From positions 1 to 55,197 of the forward strand of contig JAFGBX010000173.1 of NCBI GenBank assembly GCA_016932935.1: a stretch of DNA of 55,197 bases, read 5' to 3'. Both the position numbers and the translations under genes were made by a program. Below are positions 24,988 to 34,815 of the stretch, one piece after another. Under the pieces are notes generated by a model. The model saw only the letters and a program-made list of their open reading frames with translations, was not told where the DNA came from and ran no database searches. Each line of letters begins with the position of its first letter. Position 1 is the first letter of the stretch. The DNA is from Promethearchaeota archaeon (GTDB taxonomy: Archaea > Asgardarchaeota > Lokiarchaeia > Sigyniarchaeales > Sigyniarchaeaceae).

Positions 24988-25253
24988 GAGATGCCCTCCT
25001 CGCGGTACCCCTCGTTGAATACCTCCCTCGTCTCCCGCGAGGAGACCGGCTTCCTCCCCGCGCGCTTGTACACGAGATCCAGGACTTGCTGGGCGGATTT
25101 CGCTGGCGGTTCGAGCTGCTGCGCGAGAAACGCTTCCAAGGCGCGCCGGATGATCTCGACCCTGCTGGTGCCTTCTCGCCTGGCGATGCTGTCCAGCTTG
25201 TCAGCCAATCCCTTGCCGATTCGGATCGAGGAGATGGTCGTCGTCTCTTCCAT
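24984..25253 (-). CDS. RHH antitoxin (VapB-like)
   Basis: The 89-residue protein starts with a ribbon-helix-helix domain ('ISSIRIGKGLADKLDSIARREGTSRVEIIRRALEAFLAQQ'), which would bind the operon's own promoter. The C-terminal half ('KSAQQVLDLVYKRAGRK...') is the expected toxin-wrapping tail. It is the first gene of a two-gene toxin-antitoxin operon with the PIN gene. Confidence 0.85.
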   Translation of the reverse strand: MEETTTISSIRIGKGLADKLDSIARREGTSRVEIIRRALEAFLAQQLEPPAKSAQQVLDLVYKRAGRKPVSSRETREVFNEGYREEGIS

Positions 25254-25399
25254 GAGGTTAGGATCGCGACGGAATGATATATGCCTTATGTCAAGTTACA
25301 CAAGATGATGTGGCTTTGATACATCGGGTTGTAGAATATTGGAGAGGGCCTTTCACTCTTAAAAGGCCTCACGATGAATGATGCAACCGGGGAACCACT

Positions 25400-26413
25400 T
25401 TGCAGACAAGCATCTCAGACGCCATCGAGCCCGGCTCGTTGACCATCCGCATCTTGACCACGAACGAGACGAACGTGACCCTGCAAACGGACAAGCGCTT
25501 CGAGGGAGCGGTCGTCCAGCCCGGCGCGGCCGCCAGCGGCTTCATTGGCGAGCACGGCCTGGCGGCGTGGGTCGAGGTCAAGCGTGGGGATCGGCGGCAC
25601 GCGGTTCTGTTCGACACGGGCGGCATCAACGCTTCCATCTTGCACAACCTCGGGCGGATGAACCTGAAGTTGGGCGACGTGGACAAGGTGATCATCAGCC
25701 ACGGCCACTTCGACCACACGGGGAGCTTGGTGAAGGTACTACCGGAACTCAAGGCCGGCTGCGAGCTGTTCATCCACCCGTCTTCCTACGTGCAAAACCA
25801 CATGGTGACGACGAATAGCGGCGAAGAGGTGCCCCTCGTCGACTTCTCGAAGGCCGTGCGCGAGCTCAAGAAGGCAGGGAAGGTCACCCACGAGGTGAAG
25901 CTGCCGGCGCTGGACAAGGCGCAGGTGGAGAAGCTCGCATCGGAGCACGGCGTGCGGGTCATCGAGACCGGCCAGCCCGTGGACGTGTGCCCCGGCGCCG
26001 CGACGAGCGGGGAGGTGGAGCTCTTCGACCCGCTCGAGGTCACGCCGGGGTTCTACCTCCTGAAAAGCAAGGCGGACGTGGAGAAGCACACCTTCAGGGA
26101 CGAGATCGCCTTGTACATGAACGTCAAGGGCAAGGGGCTCGTCATCCTCACGGGTTGCGGCCACACCGGCATCTTGAACACCATCCGCCACGGGCAGAAG
26201 CTCACGGGCATCGAACGGGTGCACGCCGTGATCGGCGGGTTCCACTTGGAGATGAGCCCGGAAACGACCGTCGAACGCACGATCCAGGCGTTGAGGCAGC
26301 TCGACCCGGCCGTCCTCTGCGGGATGCACTGCACGGGGCTCGCGTTCAATGCCAAGATGCTCGGGAGCGATGCACACGTGCAAGGTGTCGTCGGGACGGA
26401 GTTTCGCTTCTGA
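25400..26413 (+). CDS. MBL-fold hydrolase, dihydropterin-RFAP-synthase-like subgroup
   Basis: The 337-residue enzyme is a metallo-beta-lactamase fold protein: 'VLFDTGGINASILHNLGRMNL', the metal motif 'IISHGHFDHTGSL' and 'GLVILTGCGHTGILNTI'. This arrangement is the subgroup that includes MJ0301, annotated as a methanopterin-related phosphate-ester enzyme (7,8-dihydropterin-6-methyl-4-(ribosyl)aminobenzene-5'-phosphate synthase). I use this only as subgroup resemblance; the substrate is not proven. It starts at TTG with GGGGA upstream and stands 70 bases before the phosphoesterase gene. Confidence 0.8.
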   Translation: MQTSISDAIEPGSLTIRILTTNETNVTLQTDKRFEGAVVQPGAAASGFIGEHGLAAWVEVKRGDRRHAVLFDTGGINASILHNLGRMNLKLGDVDKVIISHGHFDHTGSLVKVLPELKAGCELFIHPSSYVQNHMVTTNSGEEVPLVDFSKAVRELKKAGKVTHEVKLPALDKAQVEKLASEHGVRVIETGQPVDVCPGAATSGEVELFDPLEVTPGFYLLKSKADVEKHTFRDEIALYMNVKGKGLVILTGCGHTGILNTIRHGQKLTGIERVHAVIGGFHLEMSPETTVERTIQALRQLDPAVLCGMHCTGLAFNAKMLGSDAHVQGVVGTEFRF

Positions 26414-26486
26414 TGCCCCGCTCCGCCAAACCTTTTCTTGGACGCGGCCGTCATGCATGCGGGCACGTGCCCGCGTGATCGAGAGC

Positions 26487-28463
26487 ATGTTCGCCGACAT
26501 CCCCGACGCGGAACCCGCGGTCATCTCGCCGAACCTCGGCATCCCCGCGTTCCTCGACCAGGAGGCCAGGGTGGCGGATTCCAAGGACGTCTACCGGTTC
26601 ACCGTGAACATCATCGGCCCCCGGCAATTGGGCGCGGCGCAAGTGCACGAGCGGCTCGCCGGCAGCATCGTCGCGGTGCCGCTCTTCGAGGTCGTGCCCG
26701 GCACGCGCCGGCTCCGGCGCGGCACCCCCTTGCCCTTGCGCCTCGCCCCCGTGCAGGAGACCCCGTGTTTGCTGCTCGGCACGTCGCCCCTGGCGTCGCT
26801 CTACCAGAACCGGCAGGACCGCCCGAGTTATCTCCTTCGTCACGACTTCTTCGGGAAGAACCGTGCCTTGTTCCATACTACTGCCAGTCTCGACTTCGCA
26901 GGCGCGCCGGCGGAGTGCCGCGATTGGCTGCGTGGCCACCCCTTCCTCATGTTCGACCTCGTGCAGTCCTACGGGGCCGGCACGACGGCCAAGGAGCGTA
27001 CGTGCTACCATGCCATCGTGCTGCGCAACAAGGACTACACGTCGTTCCACGTCGCCCAGATCACGGACATCCACCTCGCCCGGCGGTACGACGAGGTGCT
27101 GGACTGCCTCTCCGGGTTCCTCGGGCCGTTCGGCGACATCCTCGATATGAAGCGCGTCGTGGACTTCTTCAAGGGGCGGTTCAGGAGGGCGTCCCGCGAG
27201 AAGCGCGTGCAGGACGAGATCTTCCGGGAGACCGAATACAGGCGGTTCAACCCGCTCAACCGGCGCTTCCAGAACCCGAACAACAAACTGCGGCAGTTCA
27301 TCATCTGGGCGAACCAGGCAGCTGCACGGGAGCACCTGGATCTCGTGCTAATCACGGGCGACATCCTCGACTATTGCCAGAAGGAGGACGTCCAGAAAAC
27401 CGATTACTCGCTCGGCGATACGAACTGGGATCTCTTCCTCCGCATCATGCTCAACCTCCCGGTGGAATACCGGGCGGGCTGCGAGCCCACGAAGATCGTG
27501 CGCCACGAAGAGCTGGCCGTCCCCGTCTTCACGCTCCCCGGCAACCACGATCTCCGCGTGCACGGCTACCCCCTCCCCGCAATGAACTACTACAAGTACT
27601 TCGGCCTGACCCGCTTCGAGGCCATGTTGTACAAGGATCCCGTCAAGCTGTCCGTGGAGAAGTCCTTGGCCATCGACAAGTACTGCCTCAAGCCGTACTA
27701 CCAGCACATCAACCCGTTCGACGACTATTACGTCAAGCTCGGGGATCGCCTCTTCATCATGCTCAACTCGGGCGCCGACAGCTTCCTAAACATCAAGAGC
27801 CTGCTCATGGCCAACCCCGGCTGCGTCGGCTTCAAGGACACGCAGCTCACCTTCTGCCGCCGCGTGCTGGAGGCGTGCGCGCCGGCGTGCGGCGACGGCT
27901 CCACGAGCCTCTTCGTGTCCCACTCGCCGATCTTGAACCCCGCGCTCAGGGGGGCGATCTGGAAGTCCATCCAGAGCGCCTTGCGCGGCAAGAAGTATGC
28001 CCCCCCGGAGTCCTACAAGGAGGCCAACCTGAGGGCGCACGGCCGGGCCGACACGAACGTCGTGTACGACCTGGACTTCGGGATCGGCACGATCTCGAGG
28101 AACCGCGACCAGGTACTGAAGTTCCTCTTCAAGCACCGGATGACCGCGCTCTGCGGGCACACGCACCTCCAGCGCGAATTCCGCTTCCGGTTCACCGGCA
28201 AGCCCGAGGAGATGGAACCCATGGGGATGGACGATATCTTGAAGAAAAAACTTCTCGAAATAAGATGGGACGACTACACGGATAACGAGAGCCCGGCGTT
28301 CGTGCAAGAAAACCGGCCGTTCGTCCTCCAGACCCCTTCTCTCGGCATCCGCCGCCAGGAAGAGAAGCGGGACTTCGGCGCCTTCCGAGAGGTGACGTTC
28401 CTCGGTGACCGGCTCGAGGGCATCCAGGTACGCTACTTGTCGAGGCTCGGCAACGAGTTCTGA
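26487..28463 (+). CDS. large calcineurin-like metallophosphoesterase
   Basis: The calcineurin motifs are all present: 'QITDIHLARR' (D-x-H), 'LITGDILDY' (G-D), 'LPGNHDLR' (G-N-H-D), 'FVSHSPI' and 'LCGHTHLQ' (G-H-x-H). At about 658 residues it is long: roughly 190 residues precede the metal site and include 'FRFTVNIIGPRQL'-like beta segments that I cannot assign. The listed ORF begins inside the preceding gene; I take the ATG 'MFADIPD', although a GTG four codons before it is equally possible. The following M23-like gene begins immediately after its stop, so the two may act together at the envelope. Confidence 0.85.
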   Translation: MFADIPDAEPAVISPNLGIPAFLDQEARVADSKDVYRFTVNIIGPRQLGAAQVHERLAGSIVAVPLFEVVPGTRRLRRGTPLPLRLAPVQETPCLLLGTSPLASLYQNRQDRPSYLLRHDFFGKNRALFHTTASLDFAGAPAECRDWLRGHPFLMFDLVQSYGAGTTAKERTCYHAIVLRNKDYTSFHVAQITDIHLARRYDEVLDCLSGFLGPFGDILDMKRVVDFFKGRFRRASREKRVQDEIFRETEYRRFNPLNRRFQNPNNKLRQFIIWANQAAAREHLDLVLITGDILDYCQKEDVQKTDYSLGDTNWDLFLRIMLNLPVEYRAGCEPTKIVRHEELAVPVFTLPGNHDLRVHGYPLPAMNYYKYFGLTRFEAMLYKDPVKLSVEKSLAIDKYCLKPYYQHINPFDDYYVKLGDRLFIMLNSGADSFLNIKSLLMANPGCVGFKDTQLTFCRRVLEACAPACGDGSTSLFVSHSPILNPALRGAIWKSIQSALRGKKYAPPESYKEANLRAHGRADTNVVYDLDFGIGTISRNRDQVLKFLFKHRMTALCGHTHLQREFRFRFTGKPEEMEPMGMDDILKKKLLEIRWDDYTDNESPAFVQENRPFVLQTPSLGIRRQEEKRDFGAFREVTFLGDRLEGIQVRYLSRLGNEF

Positions 28464-29066
28464 GTGGCGAAGATGGAAAAATCGAAGAAGGTCGCGGGTG
28501 TCTTGCTCGCCATCGGGATCGCCGCCGGAGCGACCCTCGGCATCTTCGCGTTCGCCGTGTTCCCGCTCCCCCCCGGGCAGGCCCCGTCGATGCGGTTGCC
28601 CCTCCAGGACTTCAGCACGTTCGTCCGGTTCCAGAGCTTCAATAGCACGGGGCACAACGGCCTCGACTTCAACGTCAACGCATCGACGCCCATCGTGGCG
28701 CCGTGCGACCTGTTCGTCACGGAGATCCGGTGCTGGTACAACGACCGGGGCGGCCACTGGCAGACCAACGTGGGCGCGTCCATGAACTTCGAGTGGACCA
28801 TGGAGATCGCCTTCGAATCATGGGCGACGGACGAGCCGACCGCCCGCGTGCAGGAACAAGCCATCGCGGTCGCGGCGTGGACGCGTGTCGCCGCCGGCGC
28901 GCCGCTCGGCACGCTGCTCTGCGAGGGCGACGGCGCCCACATCCACTTCATGATCCGGCGGAACTCGGCAGCCACATGCCCGTTCCAGTACTTCGCCCCA
29001 ACCGCGCAAGCCGAGCTGGCCGCCGCCCTCGTGGCCATCAACCACACCGTGCCCGTGTGCACTTGA
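28464..29066 (+). CDS. membrane-anchored M23-like (lysostaphin-fold) peptidase
   Basis: The 200-residue protein begins with a short basic stretch and a hydrophobic anchor ('VAGVLLAIGIAAGATLGIFAFAVF'). The exported part resembles the M23/duplicated hybrid fold: 'GHNGLDFNVNASTPIVAPCDL' gives the H-x-x-x-D zinc motif (about residue 62), and 'DGAHIHFMI' gives the H-x-H (about 158). In bacteria this fold cleaves peptidoglycan peptides; an archaeon lacks that wall, so the target is unknown and may be a surface protein. The start could be GTG here or the ATG three codons later. It abuts the phosphoesterase gene. Confidence 0.75.
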   Translation: MAKMEKSKKVAGVLLAIGIAAGATLGIFAFAVFPLPPGQAPSMRLPLQDFSTFVRFQSFNSTGHNGLDFNVNASTPIVAPCDLFVTEIRCWYNDRGGHWQTNVGASMNFEWTMEIAFESWATDEPTARVQEQAIAVAAWTRVAAGAPLGTLLCEGDGAHIHFMIRRNSAATCPFQYFAPTAQAELAAALVAINHTVPVCT

Positions 29067-29124
29067 ACCAGCGAGCAGCGGCCTCGGATGATGAAAAAGA
29101 GTTGAGAGGGACGCGCTTCTCGTT

Positions 29125-30549
<1,425 letters not shown>

Positions 30550-30762
30550 GGAACATTACACTTTCGTTGCGATACCAGTACACTGCGAAACGATCACGAT
30601 TGCGTTCTCGTTGCCTTGTGCTGTTCGCTTTTTATAAGTGAACCATCGCATAAATCTCTTATCAAGCCCGGTGCCATCGCGGCCGGCCTCTCGATGACAC
30701 GCGCGTATAGTCCCGGATATTATTCGCCCCTAAAGCCCCGGTAGTTCGAGAAGATGATCAGA

Positions 30763-30783
30763 GAAACACGCGCGAAACACGCG
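30763..30783 (+). repeat. paired GAAACACGCG direct repeats (possible operator)
   Basis: GAAACACGCG occurs twice with one base between, a period of 11 bases, close to a DNA helical turn. It lies about 50 bases before a ribbon-helix-helix gene; RHH dimers commonly bind such same-face repeats, so autoregulation is plausible. Confidence 0.55.
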
Positions 30784-30835
30784 TGGCATACCCTCGCCCC
30801 ACCCAACAACAAAAACCGAGCAACGTGAACAAACC

Positions 30836-31012
30836 ATGCACCTGATCACAGTCCACCTCCCGGAAGCCTACCTCGAAGGGCTCGACAGCCTCGTGAACGA
30901 GCGTATCTACCCGAACCGCTCGGAGGCCATCCGCGTCGCCGTGCGCGACATGCTCAAGACCGAGCTCTCGATGTTCCTGAAGCAGGCCGAGAAGGCCGAG
31001 CAGATCGAGTAA
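30836..31012 (+). CDS. small ribbon-helix-helix regulator
   Basis: This 58-residue ORF is too short for the supplied track. It reads as a complete RHH protein: strand 'MHLITVHLPEAYLEGLDSLV', helix 'YPNRSEAIRVAVRDML' and a short charged tail 'LKQAEKAEQIE'. The N-S-E-A-I-R turn is typical of CopG/archaeal RHH regulators. A paired direct repeat upstream may be its own operator. It is not adjacent to a clear toxin gene in the same direction. Confidence 0.75.
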   Translation: MHLITVHLPEAYLEGLDSLVNERIYPNRSEAIRVAVRDMLKTELSMFLKQAEKAEQIE

Positions 31013-31059
31013 AAAGCGACGTTCTACCTCCATCTATTCCTATCTTTTCCGTTCTTTTA

Positions 31060-31299
31060 TCACCGTCCTCTCCAATAACCTGGTTTTCTCTTGAGATTTG
31101 CAATCGCGATGATGGAGATTTTATCGTATTCGATGCTATACATTATACCAAATGGAAATCGTTGAAGCGAACAGCGTCTTACATCCTCTTCGATTACCGG
31201 CCATTTAACAGGATTATCCTCGATGCTATTAACTTTCTTTTCAACCTCGTGCAAAAAATCTCTTTTTCTCTGTAGAAACAGAGAACATGAGGCGATCAC
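31060..31299 (-). pseudogene. truncated ParE/RelE-family toxin
   Basis: The reading frame ends with the typical ParE/RelE C terminus: 'IEDNPVKWPVIEEDVRRCSLQRFPFGIMYSIEYDKISIIAIANLKRKPGYW'. The usual first 25-30 residues (the A-x-x-D ... W-Y helix region) are missing; the frame starts at GTG overlapping the DMT transporter stop by four bases (GTGA). Either a short toxin is translated from that GTG or this is a 5'-truncated relic created by insertion or rearrangement of the transporter gene. There is no antitoxin adjacent on this strand. Confidence 0.65.
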
Positions 31300-32198
31300 A
31301 ATATCGAAGGTTCGATGCGTGCCGGTTCCTCGGTCTTGCTCGCCTCGACAACTCTCTCCTTGCGGAACGCGGTCGACAGCACGACGCCGACGATCGCGAC
31401 GGAGATGCCGGCGACCTGGAGCGCGGTCGGGGGCACGCCGTAGAACAAGGCCTCGAGGACGAGCGGCAGGAGGACGTAGAACACCGTGTACGCTGGGACG
31501 ACCGTGACCGCCTTTCCCCTCGTGTACCCGACGTTCGTGAGCAGCACCGCGCCCATGCTGGCAGCGAACGAGATGTAGAAGAAGGCGTTCGCGAACGCGC
31601 TGAAAGCACCGAGTTCGACAGCCCCTCCCGTGCTGCCTCTGCCGGACATGCTCTTGAAGACGTTGTCGATGCCACCGCAGGAACCCGCCACGATGCCCCA
31701 TATCAGGCCCCACATTCGCTTGGTATGTATCGTGTAGATGATAATAACCAAGAACGCGACGCCAATCGTGACCATCGACATGCTAAAGCTCCACCAATCG
31801 ACTGTCGAATCCGGTCGTTCCCAGGAGATCGAGGCGATCCCGAAGAGTAACGTCCCGCCGATGATCGCCACCGCGCCCGCCAGCTCGAACTTGCCGATGG
31901 GTTCCTTGAGCACCTTGTACGCGTAGACGAGGACGACCACGATGCCGAGGCCCATCATCGCGGAGTACACGGTAGCCGGCGCCTCGAAGATGGCTTGCGC
32001 TACGATCTGGAAGACCGGTTGAATCGCGGAGAACGAGATGCCGACGAGCCAGATGGCGCCCTTCTTAGCGCGGGCGTTCCCCGCCATCCTCTCCTTCTGG
32101 AACAGCTGGATCCCCTGCTTCTGGAGTGCCTTGCCGAGGTTCAGCGTGCCCGCCATCGCCAGGCCGAACACGATGCCCCAAAGAACCTTTTCATCCAT
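31296..32198 (-). CDS. DMT/EamA-like membrane transporter
   Basis: The protein has about ten hydrophobic segments in two five-helix halves ('LWGIVFGLAMAGTLNLGKALQKQG', 'GAIWLVGISFSAIQPVFQI', '...VAGISVAIVGVVLSTAF'), as in drug/metabolite transporters of the EamA/NIPA type. I start at the inner ATG (MDEKVLWG), which has GGTGA 10 bases upstream; the listed start is eight codons earlier. The substrate is unknown. The C-terminal tail is charged and cytoplasmic. The truncated ParE frame begins over its stop. Confidence 0.75.
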   Translation of the reverse strand: MDEKVLWGIVFGLAMAGTLNLGKALQKQGIQLFQKERMAGNARAKKGAIWLVGISFSAIQPVFQIVAQAIFEAPATVYSAMMGLGIVVVLVYAYKVLKEPIGKFELAGAVAIIGGTLLFGIASISWERPDSTVDWWSFSMSMVTIGVAFLVIIIYTIHTKRMWGLIWGIVAGSCGGIDNVFKSMSGRGSTGGAVELGAFSAFANAFFYISFAASMGAVLLTNVGYTRGKAVTVVPAYTVFYVLLPLVLEALFYGVPPTALQVAGISVAIVGVVLSTAFRKERVVEASKTEEPARIEPSIL

Positions 32199-32432
32199 GG
32201 TTTTCCGGTCACCTTCGATCATGAAGCCTGGCTGGGGGCATAAAAAGCGATACTCGGGAAGTCGAAGGATCCGAGATCGCTTAAGGAAAGTTATGGTTGA
32301 TGCAGTTATGGGCTTGAAAAGGATTTAAAACAAGTGGCCAAAGGTCTATTGACAAAAGCGGGTGCACGATGCTCCCCCCGGAGCGGCGTGGACGGACGAG
32401 GCACCCGCGCGTTTCAACCACCGGTGACACGC

Positions 32433-32723
32433 ATGCCGAAACTACTGACGAAAGGGAGCAAGGCCTTGTTTTTCCAGAAGAACCGGTGCCAGGGCTGTGA
32501 GATGTGCGTCGTCGTGTGCCCGACGGGCGTGCTCGAGCTGTCGGACGAGTACAACATGCGCGCGGCCCGCGTCCCCAGGGTCAAGCACGGCAAGGAGGTT
32601 TCATGCATCCTCTGCCAGCGGTGCGAGTTCGCGTGCCCGAACTGGGCGATCTACGTGGTCGACGAGCAGCCGGGCGAGCAAAAGCCGGCCGGGCAGGACG
32701 TGAAGGGGGCCGCGAGGGTATAA
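32433..32723 (+). CDS. korD: 2-oxoacid:ferredoxin oxidoreductase delta (ferredoxin) subunit
   Basis: From the ATG 'MPKLLTKG' the product is a 96-residue two-cluster ferredoxin: C-x2-C-x2-C-x3-CP ('CQGCEMCVVVCP') and a second 'CILCQRCEFACP'. In KorABCD-type enzymes this subunit takes electrons from the catalytic core. It is the first gene of the kor cluster, 20 bases before the alpha gene. The C-terminal tail is polar (GEQKPAGQD). Confidence 0.9.
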   Translation: MPKLLTKGSKALFFQKNRCQGCEMCVVVCPTGVLELSDEYNMRAARVPRVKHGKEVSCILCQRCEFACPNWAIYVVDEQPGEQKPAGQDVKGAARV

Positions 32724-32743
32724 CAGCCTACACGAGGCGCACC

Positions 32744-33925
32744 ATGATGGAAAACGAATCGAAACGATACATGGCCCCCGGCAAGCACGTCCTGATGGGC
32801 AACGTGGCCATGGCCGAGGGCGCCATGGCCGCCGGGCTCACGTTCTTCGGCGGGTACCCGATCACGCCAAGCACCGAGGTGCCCGAGCACCTGGTCTGGC
32901 GGCTCCCCGAGGCCGGCGGAGCGTTCATCCAGATGGAGGACGAGCTGGCGGCGATCAACTCCGTGGCCGGGGCGAGCGTCGCGGGCGCGAAGGCCATGAC
33001 CGCGACGTCGGGCCCCGGCACGTCGCTCATGGCCGAGACGATATCCATGGCCGCGGCGATGGAGATCCCGCTGGTCATCTGCGACGTGCAGCGGAACGGC
33101 CCCGGCACGGGGCTGGTCACCGCCCCGCACCACAACGACGTGTTCCAGTGCAAGTACAGCGGGAACGGCGAGTACGAGGTCATCGCCTACGCCCCCATGT
33201 CGTGCCAGGAGCTCTACGACCTCACGATAGAGGCCTTCAACGCCGCGGAGACCTACCGCTGCCCCACGTACGTCTTGTCCGACGCGTACCTCGGCCACCT
33301 GCACGAGCCGGTCGTGATACCGACTGCAGAGGAGGTCAAGAAGCTGGTCGTCGCCCGGGCCATCCTCGACAAGCCGAACCAGGAGAAGTTCACCTTCCTG
33401 GATCGCGAGGGGAACATCCAGATCCCGCCGGCCCCCGTCCTCGGCACCCCGAACTTCCCGACCACGTTCATCTCCCAGCCACACGGGCCGGACGGCATCC
33501 CGGTCAACGAGGATCAAGTCTTGAAACCTAATACCTTGCTTGTCGAGAAGATCACGAAGAACGTCGAGAAGATCGCCAGGACGGAGGCCTACATGCTCGA
33601 CGACGCGGAGGTCGTGATCATCGCGTATGGCTTGACGGCACGCGTCTGCTACCACGTCGTGAACCTCGCGAGGAAGGAGGGGCTCAAGGCCGGCCTGTTC
33701 AGGCTCGTGACGATCTGGCCGTTCCCGTACGAGCGGGTGAAGTCGGTCGTCGCAGGCGCCAAGGCGATCGTCGTGCCCGAGATGAACCTCGGCCTCATGG
33801 CCGGCGAGGTCGAGCGCTGCAAGCCACTGGCCATGCCGATGTACAAGGTTCCCAAGATCGCTGACATCCACGAGCCGGGGGAGATCCTGGCCGTGGTGAG
33901 AAAGGCGAAGGAGGCGCATCCGTGA
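32744..33925 (+). CDS. korA: 2-oxoacid:ferredoxin oxidoreductase alpha subunit
   Basis: The listed ORF has an out-of-place lead; the gene starts at the ATG 'MMENESKRYM' after GAGGCG. The alpha subunit signature is clear: 'GNVAMAEGAMAAGLTFFGGYPITPSTEVPEHL', 'QMEDELAAINSVAGASVAGAKAMTATSGPGTSLM' and 'MEIPLVICDVQRNGPGTGL'. With beta, gamma and delta it oxidatively decarboxylates a 2-oxoacid (2-oxoglutarate is most likely by sequence type) with CoA, reducing ferredoxin. The C-terminal part (residues 270-390) is the alpha domain with 'AYGLTARVCYHVVNLA'. Confidence 0.93.
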   Translation: MMENESKRYMAPGKHVLMGNVAMAEGAMAAGLTFFGGYPITPSTEVPEHLVWRLPEAGGAFIQMEDELAAINSVAGASVAGAKAMTATSGPGTSLMAETISMAAAMEIPLVICDVQRNGPGTGLVTAPHHNDVFQCKYSGNGEYEVIAYAPMSCQELYDLTIEAFNAAETYRCPTYVLSDAYLGHLHEPVVIPTAEEVKKLVVARAILDKPNQEKFTFLDREGNIQIPPAPVLGTPNFPTTFISQPHGPDGIPVNEDQVLKPNTLLVEKITKNVEKIARTEAYMLDDAEVVIIAYGLTARVCYHVVNLARKEGLKAGLFRLVTIWPFPYERVKSVVAGAKAIVVPEMNLGLMAGEVERCKPLAMPMYKVPKIADIHEPGEILAVVRKAKEAHP

Positions 33926-34812
33926 TGTCCCCCCAGATCACGACGTTCCCGAACGAGAAGCCCGAGCACCCGGTCACCCTCCTGTCCATGGGCGGCCTCA
34001 TGACCGGCAACTTCTGGTCCATGTTCTGCGGCGGGTGCGGCTATGGCATCATCTTCCAGCTGTTCGACAAGGTGTTCGTCGAGGAGAAGCTCGACCCGTT
34101 CAAGTACCCCGTGATCATCGGCATCGGGTGCTACACGCAGGGCAACACGCTAGTGCCGGCCGCGTCGCAGCGCGTCACGACCCTCCACGGCCGGGCGCCC
34201 GCCATGGCGACGGGCATCAAGCTCGCCAACCCCGCCATGAAGCCGATCATCCTCACGGGTGACGGTGACTGTCTCGGCATAGGTGGAAACCATTTCATCC
34301 ACTTGTGCCGCCGCAACCTCGATTCGGTCGTGCTCCTCTTCAACAACTCGATCTACGGCATGACCGGCGGCCAGGTCGCGCCGACGACCCCCCAGGGCTC
34401 GTCCACGATGACCACGCTCGGCGCGGTGTTCGAGAACCGCTTGGACGGCGTCAAGCTCGCGCTCGCCGCCGGTGCCACCTACGTGGCGCGGACGACCGTC
34501 GCCCACCCGCGAACCTTCATGCACTACTTGAAAAAGGCGATCAAGCACGCGGGCACCTCCGTCATCGAGGTCGTCACGCCGTGCGTCACGTATTTCGGCC
34601 GCAAGAACGTGAACGACGCGAGCCAGCGCATGGACACCGGCGGGCTGCTCCTGGAATGGATCAAGGCGCACGCGGTCTGGAACAACCAGGCGAAGCTCCT
34701 GAGCGAGGCCGAGCTGGCCGACAAGTACGTGATCGGGGAGTTCCGCGAGGAGGATCGCCCCGAGTACTCGGCCGAGTACGAGAAGGTCAAGAAGAAGGCG
34801 ATGGAGGGATAA
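33922..34812 (+). CDS. korB: 2-oxoacid:ferredoxin oxidoreductase beta subunit
   Basis: The beta subunit binds thiamine pyrophosphate: 'FCGGCGYGIIFQ', 'GIGCYTQGN', the TPP motif 'LTGDGDCLGIGGNHFIHLCRRN' ending 'NNSIYGMTGGQ', and 'TTPQGSSTMTTLGAVFE'. The GTG start overlaps the alpha stop by four bases, so expression is coupled. The 296-residue length is normal for the family. Confidence 0.93.
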   Translation: MMSPQITTFPNEKPEHPVTLLSMGGLMTGNFWSMFCGGCGYGIIFQLFDKVFVEEKLDPFKYPVIIGIGCYTQGNTLVPAASQRVTTLHGRAPAMATGIKLANPAMKPIILTGDGDCLGIGGNHFIHLCRRNLDSVVLLFNNSIYGMTGGQVAPTTPQGSSTMTTLGAVFENRLDGVKLALAAGATYVARTTVAHPRTFMHYLKKAIKHAGTSVIEVVTPCVTYFGRKNVNDASQRMDTGGLLLEWIKAHAVWNNQAKLLSEAELADKYVIGEFREEDRPEYSAEYEKVKKKAMEG

Positions 34813-34815
34813 CGA

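Noticed and set aside
26438-28285. 615-residue plus-strand ORF overlapping the phosphoesterase
   Set aside because: It is an out-of-frame shadow, rich in R/P/H; the overlapping frame has all the calcineurin motifs.
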